Of a stretch of DNA of 6,895 nt, positions 1-5,181 are shown piece after piece. Source of the DNA: an uncultured Lachnospiraceae bacterium (GTDB lineage: Bacteria; Bacillota; Clostridia; Lachnospirales; Lachnospiraceae); contig CAJUED010000094.1 of assembly GCA_910585075.1 (NCBI GenBank), positions 1 through 6,895 on the forward strand, read 5' to 3'. The position numbers and the translations under genes are program-made. How positions within the stretch are numbered: position 1 is the first letter of the stretch; every line of letters begins with the position of its first letter. The notes under the pieces were generated by a model. It was not told where the DNA came from, searched no databases, and worked only from the letters and a program-made list of their open reading frames with translations.

Positions 1-60
1 TTTCACTTTTTTTGAGCGAAAATCGCTGAAACCCGCATAACTTCGTGGGGAGTACGGTTG
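1..60. other. Window edge left of the direct repeats, no gene identified
   Basis: The plus-strand frame from base 2 stays open to TAA at 38-40 (12 codons, ending ERKSLKPA) and could be the end of a gene in the putative insertion sequence. A small hairpin AGCGA/TCGCT is at 15-27. Neither is enough for a call. Confidence 0.2.
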
Positions 61-111
61 ATTATTGCTAAGTTGGAACAAAATTGATGGTGAATTATTG
101 TCAAGTTGGAA
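61..111. repeat. Pair of 18-bp direct repeats, probable end of an insertion sequence
   Basis: ATTATTGCTAAGTTGGAA (61-78) and ATTATTGTCAAGTTGGAA (94-111) match at 16 of 18 bases with a 33-bp period. Recombinase coding homology stops just beyond the second copy. Repeated blocks near the end, including the terminal one, are known from IS21-family elements, where the transposase binds them. The element would extend to the left, out of the window. No transposase gene is visible in the 60 bases available, so the family is only a guess. Confidence 0.4.
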
Positions 112-462
112 TGTCCGAAACAGCCTTCAGGATTTCCTCTGTAATCTCCGCCATATTCCTATCTGCTGCATAAAGTTCCGTTCCCTGATTCTTTAACTGC
201 CTAACCAAACCTACTGCATCTGGTACCGAACGTGACAGCCTGCTCATATTATAGACAAATACCCCATTATAAGTCCCGGCATTCATTAAAAGTGCAGTCC
301 GGGGCGGTCTGTCCGCAGGCCGGAAATGCCGTTGTCGGCATAAATATCAATCTCTGTCCGTTCTCCCCACATGCCCCGGATTTGTCCTGTCAGCACTTCT
401 GCCTGATGCCGTACTGCCACCTGATCCGGATTCCCTACTCTTGCATATATCGCTGCTCTCAT
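101..462 (-). pseudogene. Third serine recombinase, frameshifted and truncated, catalytic serine replaced by glycine
   Basis: The start ATG 462 overlaps the stop of the second recombinase (ATGA) and has GGAAAGGAGA upstream, so translation was coupled. It begins MRAAIYARVGNPDQVAVRHQ. In the usual YARVS motif the serine is glycine here (G10), so this paralogue was probably never a normal nucleophile enzyme, if the alignment is right. IDIYADNGISGLRTDRP leads to a stop at 286. A change of two bases (or five) near 287-300 restores LLMNAGTYNGVFVYNMSRLSRS, then VPDAVGLVRQLKNQGTELYAADRNMAEITEEILKAVS. Homology ends around 113-118 at the direct repeats, and a TGA inside the repeat at 101-103 closes the frame. 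The usual rest of the protein is missing. It appears to have been cut by an insertion. Confidence 0.8.
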
Positions 463-1360
463 TCTGTCTCCTTTCCATTTTCGCGGAAGTTCCACATAAT
501 TTCAACTCTTTTGTCTTTATAAACGTGTATTTTCTTAATAAATACATCAATCACTTCCTGTGTCAGCATTTCCAGATGGGAATACCGGATGACCTGTTTC
601 ATATCTTCCTCCGCCCTGCGGTATTCCTCCCGAAGCTGTTCCAGTTCTTCCCCCTGCGCATCTGCCTCTGCCGACAGCCGGATAGTCTGCTCTTTTATGC
701 TGTCTGCTTTCTGTCTGTAGCTTTCGGCAGATACTCTGCCACAGGCGTAACTTTCATATAAGGCGCCTGCATCCTGCCGTCTTTATCCGCCCGCTCCGGG
801 TGGCGCATCTGTGTTTTGGTCGGAATCCCCTTTTCATTGAGAATCCTTGCGATCTGGGTGCTTCCATTCCCACTAAGGGCAAGGGCAAAAATATAACGCA
901 CAATCTCCGCTGCCATCTGCTTCGTATTGCTTCCCCGCATCCCCGTATCAAGGCCGTCAGCAACCGCAATGAAGCGGACGCCCAGAAACGGGAATATTTT
1001 CTCAATATAATTCCCCGCTTCCAGATAGTTCCTTCCAAACCGGGAAAGGTCTTTGACCACCACGCAGTCAATGTCGCCGAGCCGTATATCCTGCATAAGC
1101 CTCTGAAACTCGTCACGGTTGAAATTGCTCCCCGTTTTCCCCAGGTCTATGTAACGGTCTGCAATCTCTATCCGCTCTGTCCCTTCCCGGTTCAGTTCTT
1201 CTATATGCTTTTCCGCGATCCTTACCTGTACTTCCACGGATTCATTCTTTTTCCTGTCCTGATCTGATGAAAGCCTTGCATAAATGCCCGCTTTATAACG
1301 TATTTTTGCCTCTTTTGCCGCCACAGCAGGGGCAAAAGTCCTCTTTGACACTCTGCCCAT
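459..1360 (-). pseudogene. Second large serine recombinase, with two internal deletions and a frameshift
   Basis: ATG 1360 has GAAAGGAG 8 bases upstream. The catalytic domain is nearly complete: YKAGIYARLSSDQD with the nucleophile serine at 31 or 32, DLGKTGSNFNRDEF, VVVKDLSRFGRNYLEAGNYIEKIFP and GMRGSNTKQMAAEI. At about residue 153 the sequence jumps to VRYIFALALSGNGSTQIARILNEKGIPT, skipping the segment that normally joins the catalytic and recombinase domains. Near 785-793 the homology jumps again and changes frame. The other frame (782-459) gives DAGALYESYACGRVSAESYRQK, a coiled coil, and the C-terminal motif EVIDVFIKKIHVYKDKRVEIMWNF. The zinc ribbon and most of the recombinase domain are therefore lost. 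The out-of-frame product is 221 residues. It should be unable to recombine alone, though a catalytic-domain fragment could interfere with the first enzyme. Its original stop overlaps the next start as ATGA. Confidence 0.85.
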
Positions 1361-1361
1361 G

Positions 1362-3029
1362 CTATGCGCTCCTTTCCGCCGTCTGTGCTTTCGCTGCCTG
1401 GTCTGTCAGAACCTTCCGGCCAATTCCTGCCATAACCGCAAACGCATCCATAAAATAAAAGTCGATCATGATCTGCCTGTTCTCATAAACATCAATCCGC
1501 CTTACAAGGCTGCTCAAAGTGTGGCGGTCTATCTCCCTCAGTTCCACACAGTCTTTAAATGTTTTCAGCCGCCCCGCAGAAAGCGCCCCTTTTTTGAACA
1601 TATCTTTAATGAGCTGCTCCTGTTTCTGCATGGCGGCTTCTAGTTCCTTTCCTTTCTGCGAAAAACCGCTGTGCAGGCGCTCAAATTCTTCCTTTGTGAC
1701 AACGCCCTCCCGTAAATCTTCATACAGGCCGGAGCAGAGGGAGTAATATTTATCCTGTTCCTTTTTCAGCCGCCCGATCTCTTTGTCATACCGGGCAACC
1801 GCCTCAAAGTTGGTCTCATACTGCACTGCATGGTCAAAAAGTTCCTTTTCTTTCAGGAAGGAATTTGCAAACTTCCGGATACTCTCACAGACGATCTCTT
1901 TCAGTGTGCTTTCCTCTATGCTGTGCCTGCTGCACCCCTCCCCACGGTTCTTTGTGGAACAGATATAATAAACTTTTGCCGTGTCTTTATAACGTATCAC
2001 CCGCCTTACCATCTGCTGGCCGCAATCTCCGCAGAACAGCAACCCCATAAAAGGGCTGGGTGTCCCCGAATCCGGGCTTCTCCTCCCGTCTGCTTTCATC
2101 AGGTGTTGTACTACAGCAAAATCGTCAACGGAAATGATTGCCTCATGGGTATTCTCTACTTTCACCCATTCCCCTTCCGGTTTAGCGATATGTTTCTTTA
2201 CTTTATAGTTTACCTTCTCTGTTTTCCCCTGAACCATATGTCCCAGGTAGACCTCATTTGTCAGTATCCGTTTTATTGTTGTGCTTCCCCAGCCGCTGCT
2301 GCCCGTACCGGAAAAGCCTCCATTATAGGAAAGCCCCATAGACTTTTTATATTCCTTCGGAGATAGTATTCCAAGACTGTTCAGCTTCTCCGCAATCGCG
2401 GACAGCGCCAGCCCCTCGATCTTCCATGCGAAAATCCGCCGCACATTCTCCGCCGCGTATTCATCAATGACAAGCCTGTTTTTATCCGTTTCGCTTTTTC
2501 TGTATCCATAAACGGCAAAAGCAGCAATACATTCGCCATTTTTATACTTTACCTCAAGCTGGCTCTTTACCTTTGTGGAAATATCCCGGCAGTAGGAATC
2601 ATTTATGAAATTCTTTACCGGCAGGACAATGGAGCTTTCCCCTGTGTCCGCCGATATGCTGTCAAAATGGTCGGTAAGCGCAATAAAGCGTACGGAAAGA
2701 GCCGGGAAAACCTTTTGTATATATCTCCCGGATTCAATGTAATCGCGCCCGAAACGGGACAGGTCTTTCACTACCACGCAGTTCACCCTGCCTGCCTCAA
2801 TGTCGCCGATCATCCTCTTAAATTCTGGTCTGTCGAAATTGCTCCCTGAAAAGCCGTCGTCCACATAGATGTCATAAAGCTCTATGTCCGGCTGCTCCCT
2901 TAAGAATGATTTGATGAGTTCCCTCTGATTTCCGATGCTGTTGCTCTCGGACTTATTTAAACTGCCCCTGTCCTCGTCATCCTTTGAAAGACGGAGGTAC
3001 ATGGCCGCATAGAATTTTTTTTCTTTCAA
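1362..3029 (-). CDS. Large serine recombinase (integrase/excisionase class), intact
   Basis: This is the one apparently functional recombinase. I chose TTG 3029 as start because AGGGGTG lies 7-10 bases upstream and MKEKKFYAAMYLRLSKDDED is the usual N-terminus; the frame could extend to TTG 3062 but would overlap the small ORF. The product has 555 residues, within the family range. The resolvase-type catalytic domain covers about 7-155, with nucleophile Ser15 in YLRLSKDDED and the arginine motif VVVKDLSRFGRDY near 86-98. The recombinase domain follows (about 165-275, VYGYRKSE and ILTNEVYLGHM). The zinc ribbon has CGDCG (C333, C336) with C357 and C366. A coiled coil spans about 405-480, and the C-terminal motif is SLVRRIDVYENRQIMIDFYF. 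It cuts and rejoins att sites through a covalent serine link. Its stop is one base from the next start. Confidence 0.92.
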   Translation of the reverse strand: MKEKKFYAAMYLRLSKDDEDRGSLNKSESNSIGNQRELIKSFLREQPDIELYDIYVDDGFSGSNFDRPEFKRMIGDIEAGRVNCVVVKDLSRFGRDYIESGRYIQKVFPALSVRFIALTDHFDSISADTGESSIVLPVKNFINDSYCRDISTKVKSQLEVKYKNGECIAAFAVYGYRKSETDKNRLVIDEYAAENVRRIFAWKIEGLALSAIAEKLNSLGILSPKEYKKSMGLSYNGGFSGTGSSGWGSTTIKRILTNEVYLGHMVQGKTEKVNYKVKKHIAKPEGEWVKVENTHEAIISVDDFAVVQHLMKADGRRSPDSGTPSPFMGLLFCGDCGQQMVRRVIRYKDTAKVYYICSTKNRGEGCSRHSIEESTLKEIVCESIRKFANSFLKEKELFDHAVQYETNFEAVARYDKEIGRLKKEQDKYYSLCSGLYEDLREGVVTKEEFERLHSGFSQKGKELEAAMQKQEQLIKDMFKKGALSAGRLKTFKDCVELREIDRHTLSSLVRRIDVYENRQIMIDFYFMDAFAVMAGIGRKVLTDQAAKAQTAERSA

Positions 3030-3055
3030 CTGTATCACCCCTGACTTTTTATTAG

Positions 3056-3154
3056 CTAACAAGGATAGCCGTTATCCCGCTCATATCTAAAAGCCAGGGC
3101 TTCCACTGAATCAAGTCCTGACTTTAGATTAACATAACTTTTCCGTTCTTTCAA
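3056..3154 (-). CDS. 32-residue small protein of the recombination operon, function unknown
   Basis: A TTG at 3154-3152, preceded by AAGGAG at a 7-base spacing, opens 32 codons to TAG at 3056: MKERKSYVNLKSG, then LDSVEALAFRYERDNGYPC. It is basic at the N-terminus and mixed-charge after that, with no membrane segment. It fits exactly between the DUF6870-like gene (22 bases upstream) and the recombinase start at 3029 (26 bases downstream), each with its own ribosome binding site, which argues for a real small gene. A recombination accessory factor would fit the place, but the sequence gives no fold that I can name. The alternative is a leader peptide that couples translation to the recombinase. 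Confidence 0.55.
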   Translation of the reverse strand: MKERKSYVNLKSGLDSVEALAFRYERDNGYPC

Positions 3155-3176
3155 GAACAAACTCCTTTTATTCCGG

Positions 3177-3446
3177 CTAAATATGTATCTCTGCAAGCCT
3201 TCTTAAATATTCCTCCATCTTATCATCAATAGTCGGCCCTTCCTTCATAAAACGGACTTTCACGATATAGTCCCCGATCCGGTGGACGTATACGTTATTG
3301 GTCTGCGCTGCAAAAGAAGCCAGTTTCTGGGGGACGGGCTTTTTCGTGTCTACCACAATATCCCCTAAATCTGTCAGGCTGCCTATATCCACATCCCGTA
3401 TATCCACAGCTGCCATCTCCTGTAACTTTTCCCTTGTCAGTTCCAT
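3177..3446 (-). CDS. DUF6870-like small protein of a mobile element
   Basis: The 89-residue protein begins MELTREKLQEMAAVDIRDVD, continues with GSLTDLGDIVVDTKKPVPQKLASF and a YVHRIGDYIVKVRF strand, and ends with DDKMEEYLRRLAEIHI. This pattern (short helical start, VDIR-x-VD, a D-IV-D-KKPV segment, then a strand and a final helix after DD) is what I know from DUF6870 family proteins of Clostridial integrative elements. Their biochemical role is unknown. There is no signal peptide or membrane segment, so it should be cytoplasmic. AAGGGG stands 6 bases before the ATG. It is the first gene of a tight run: 22 bases to the small ORF at 3154, then 26 to the recombinase. The context suggests an accessory role in excision or integration, or in its control. 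Confidence 0.65.
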   Translation of the reverse strand: MELTREKLQEMAAVDIRDVDIGSLTDLGDIVVDTKKPVPQKLASFAAQTNNVYVHRIGDYIVKVRFMKEGPTIDDKMEEYLRRLAEIHI

Positions 3447-3778
3447 ATCCTGCCCCTTGACCGCCTTTCTATATTCTATTTTCCGTTAAGGTTGTCTTAT
3501 CACAAAAAACTTTACCCCTTCCCGTATAAATGGGATGGAACACCTTGCGCCGCAAACCCGCCGTTTTGCCAGGGCACAGCGGAAAAAGGCTTGCAGCGTC
3601 AGGTCTTACATCCCGTAAGAAATCCGGCAGATGCTTTCTGCACACCTGCCGGAAATATAAACAGATAACCGCCCGGACAGTAAAGGTTATAAAACGCCTC
3701 CCATCCGGCATCGGTTCTCAAAAATCACAAAGTTCCTGTCTTGTGCCGTATTATCAGGCAGCCGGACTGCCCTACTGC

Positions 3779-3915
3779 TCACCCCCGGCACGGGAATATC
3801 CAAGCCGCCTACGGCTCCATAAGCGCCATGATACCAACGGCAGGTGGCGGCAGGTGACTAAGCTGCCCAGGCCATGCCCTCAGTATCCCCCTTTCACCCT
3901 GCGGTACGGGAATAT
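3779..3915 (+). repeat. Imperfect direct repeat of 21-22 bp within the non-coding region
   Basis: The copies at 3779-3799 and 3894-3915 share TCACCC followed by CGGYACGGGAATAT and differ by about three positions and one indel. The spacing is 115 bp. The matching blocks are too long to be chance in this small region, and may mark a repeated RNA motif or protein binding site. Confidence 0.55.
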
Positions 3916-4158
3916 GCTGGTTCTCCTTAAACTGGCGGCTCATGGCGGTCCCGGCGCTGCCACACGCCGGTCACAGGCCCTCCGGGTTGCCGCTCGTGCC
4001 TTTGAAGTCATCTTGTTTGACGGGGCAGGCCAGGCAGGAATGGGAAAAACAGCTTCCCTCCCTTATCCTCCCCGCGCCCGCAGGCAGTCATCGCGCCCGT
4101 GCCTGGGCCGCTTGCTTTACAGCCCCGCACAGCAGGAGAAACTTGAATACTGGTTATG

Positions 4159-4181
4159 AACAGGGGTTCACCCTGTTATTT
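4159..4181 (+). terminator. Hairpin with T-rich tail, possible plus-strand terminator
   Basis: AACAGGG (4159-4165) pairs perfectly with CCCTGTT (4171-4177) around a 5-base loop, and ATTTT follows on the plus strand. If the GC-rich region is transcribed on the plus strand, this would be a plausible 3' end. The T-run is short, so the call is weak. Confidence 0.3.
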
Positions 4182-4259
4182 TCCAATGTCCGTAAGAGGG
4201 AGCAAAACCCCCTCATAATGTAAGGGACTAAAACCGCATCCTGATAGAAAAAAATTTGA

Positions 4260-4709
4260 TTATTTTTCCATCATTTTTCTCAGCTTGTCCAAAAGCCTGT
4301 TTTTCCGGTAATGGATGGTATTCTGTGAGACAGCATACAGCCCGGCCACTTCCCGCTCCGTCTTTTCCAGATAGAACAGTTCGTTAAGCAAAGCCAGTTC
4401 CTCTGCGGAAAGGCTGTGCAATACAGCCTGCAATTTCTCCATCATTGCGGCCCTGACCACCCTGTCCTCCACGGAATCGCCGGATGCGGTAAACTGCCAG
4501 TCCTGCTCCGCAAGCTGTTCATAGGACAGTTCTCGGCTGGGAATGTATTGTATTTCCTGTGTTTCCGGGTTGACTTTTGTATGCCCTTTTTTCAGCTTCC
4601 CCATAAAATAACGTTCCTTGTCCTCGGCGCGGTAATATTCCCGGTACACTTCCCTGCTCACCTGCACGGGCTGTCCATTTATGTATAAATAAAAGTCTCT
4701 TTCCTGCAT
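4260..4709 (-). CDS. Sigma-70 region-4-type RNA polymerase sigma factor of a mobile element
   Basis: The 149-residue protein starts at ATG 4709, because GGAGGG lies 5 bases upstream; the longer open frame to 4808 has no such site and would cross the hairpin. The N-terminal part (FYLYINGQPVQVSREVYREYYR) is typical of short sigma-like proteins of Firmicute integrative elements. A linker with YIPSRELSYEQLAEQ follows. Residues about 90-145 form sigma region 4, with the helix-turn-helix at about 117-138 (TEREVAGLYAVSQNTIHYRKNRLLDKL) that reads the -35 element. Region 2 is not recognisable, so it may act with a partner or as a transcriptional activator rather than as a full sigma factor. It lies upstream of the recombination operon and is a good candidate for its regulator. 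Translation is probably controlled by the hairpin at 4715-4759. Confidence 0.75.
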   Translation of the reverse strand: MQERDFYLYINGQPVQVSREVYREYYRAEDKERYFMGKLKKGHTKVNPETQEIQYIPSRELSYEQLAEQDWQFTASGDSVEDRVVRAAMMEKLQAVLHSLSAEELALLNELFYLEKTEREVAGLYAVSQNTIHYRKNRLLDKLRKMMEK

Positions 4710-4714
4710 GTTTT

Positions 4715-4759
4715 CCCTCCGAAATTCTGAAAATGAATAGGTTCCAGAATTCCGGAGGG
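4715..4759 (-). promoter_or_regulatory. 15-bp hairpin burying the Shine-Dalgarno of the sigma-factor gene
   Basis: On the minus strand CCCTCCGGAATTCTG (4759-4745) pairs with CAGAATTTCGGAGGG (4729-4715) over 15 continuous pairs, one of them G-U, with a 15-base loop. The 3' arm ends in GGAGGG, the ribosome binding site of the ATG at 4709. When folded, the site is fully paired, so translation of the sigma factor would need the stem to be opened or prevented by a ribosome, a protein or an alternative fold. Confidence 0.7.
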
Positions 4760-4808
4760 CGGGGAACGGCACCGTGGGAAAGCGACACCACACGGCAAAA
4801 AAAGACAT

Positions 4809-4843
4809 AAAAAAAGCCGCACCCGGAAGATGCCAGGCACGGC
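4809..4843 (-). terminator. Intrinsic terminator inside the sigma-factor leader
   Basis: On the minus strand GCCGTGCC (4843-4836) pairs with GGTGCGGC (4823-4816) through eight pairs, two of them wobble, with a 12-base loop. Seven T follow at 4815-4809. On the plus strand the wobble pairs become mismatches, which favours the minus-strand reading. It stands between the promoter near 5064 and the sigma-factor gene, so transcription must pass it, or the stretch from about 5057 to 4810 makes a short RNA of roughly 250 nt. Confidence 0.65.
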
Positions 4844-4904
4844 GGGATGCTTTTTGTATTTTATTGGTATTTCATAAATATGCAGGGGATTTTTTGTCGA
4901 TAAC

Positions 4905-4942
4905 AGAAGCGCCGCAATCTCCGTAAGGACTGCGGCGCTTCT
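4905..4942 (-). other. Perfect 12-bp leader hairpin
   Basis: AGAAGCGCCGCA (4942-4931) pairs perfectly with TGCGGCGCTTCT (4916-4905) across a 14-base loop, which can itself form a small TCC/GGA stem. No T-run follows on the minus strand, so it is not a plain terminator. Its 5' arm contains GCCGCA, which can also pair with TGCGGC in the 3' arm of the terminator at 4809-4843. The two structures could therefore exclude each other, as in an attenuator. Confidence 0.6.
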
Positions 4943-5063
4943 ATATAACTGTTTCGTTTCTGTTTCTTTCCCCGGACTCCCCAATATATTCCCCTTACCA
5001 ACGGGAAATGATATTAGTTTCTAAAGTTTTCGCTGATTTCCCTGCTTATTTGTAGTAAAAGGA

Positions 5064-5107
5064 ATTATAAACGATAATATTGTCAAAAAATTGTCACCAC
5101 ATTGTCA
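5064..5107 (-). promoter_or_regulatory. Activator-dependent promoter for the sigma-factor leader
   Basis: A consensus TATAAT lies at 5069-5064 on the minus strand. The position 17 bases upstream, where a -35 should be, is a T-rich stretch without TTGACA. Instead the three TGACAAT boxes fill the region from 9 to 37 bases upstream. Transcription would start near 5057 and give a leader of about 350 nt before the sigma-factor ATG at 4709. Confidence 0.55.
5079..5107 (-). promoter_or_regulatory. Operator: three TGACAAT direct repeats at exact 11-bp spacing
   Basis: TGACAAT occurs at 5107-5101, 5096-5090 and 5085-5079 on the minus strand, three identical 7-mers each separated by 4 bases. Direct repeats about one helical turn apart are the classic binding pattern of OmpR/PhoB/PhoP-family regulators, which bind head to tail on one face of the DNA. 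The gene just upstream encodes such a regulator. The boxes end 9 bases before a TATAAT, as in activator-dependent promoters that lack a normal -35. Confidence 0.7.
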
Positions 5108-5136
5108 AAAGATGAGCAGATAACGCAAGTTACGAC

Positions 5137-5165
5137 AAAAAAGGCATAACCACAAAGGTTACACC
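5137..5165 (-). terminator. Intrinsic terminator after the OmpR-type regulator gene
   Basis: On the minus strand, GGTGTAACC (5165-5157) can pair with GGTTATGCC (5151-5143) across a 5-base loop. This gives nine pairs, two of them G-U, and TTTTTT follows at 5142-5137. Read on the plus strand the same arms have two mismatches, so the minus-strand RNA is the favoured one. It lies 17 bases past the TGA of the regulator gene and separates it from the next promoter. Confidence 0.75.
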
Positions 5166-5181
5166 GTTTTTTCAATCTGTA

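Larger units (their letters stand above)
3490..4255. other. About 770 bp GC-rich region without a credible gene, rich in hairpins
   Basis: No minus-strand gene is visible between the sigma-factor stop and the DUF6870-like gene. Clear inverted repeats include TCCGGCAG/CTGCCGGA (3623-3653), GGCAG/CTGCC (3757-3771), CCGGCG/CGCCGG (3951-3970), AACAGGG/CCCTGTT (4159-4177, followed by ATTTT on the plus strand) and GAGGG/CCCTC (4196-4214). A direct repeat occurs at 3779-3799 and 3894-3915. The longest open frame here (plus strand, 3530-4159) is Arg/Pro/Ser-rich, has no ribosome binding site and matches no family I know. A structured RNA, a cis-acting mobility site or a decayed region are the options. 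Confidence 0.5.

Noticed and set aside
800..1267. Plus-strand open frame of 155 codons
   Set aside because: Antisense shadow of the catalytic domain of the second recombinase.
1830..2366. Plus-strand open frame of 178 codons
   Set aside because: Antisense shadow of the intact recombinase, whose domains are unmistakable on the minus strand.
3500..3542. Possible minus-strand terminator before the DUF6870-like gene (CCATCCC/GGGAAGG followed a few bases later by TTTTTT)
   Set aside because: The stem has a mismatch and the T-run is separated from it by about six bases, so the evidence is too weak to list as a feature.
3530..4159. Plus-strand open frame of 209 codons in the GC-rich region
   Set aside because: No ribosome binding site before the ATG, Arg/Pro/Ser-rich composition, several strong inverted repeats inside and no recognisable domain. 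GC-rich DNA has few stops, so this length is not convincing.
3942..4223. Plus-strand open frame of 93 codons overlapping the one above
   Set aside because: Overlaps another frame and includes the hairpins at 4159-4214; no supporting features.
4416..4688. Plus-strand open frame of 90 codons
   Set aside because: Antisense to the sigma-factor gene, no ribosome binding site.
4679..4984. Minus-strand frame of 101 codons from TTG 4984, with an AAGGGG site
   Set aside because: It runs through the 12-bp hairpin, the terminator and the hairpin over the sigma-factor start, and its protein has no family features. Kept only as a possible translated leader in the leader finding.
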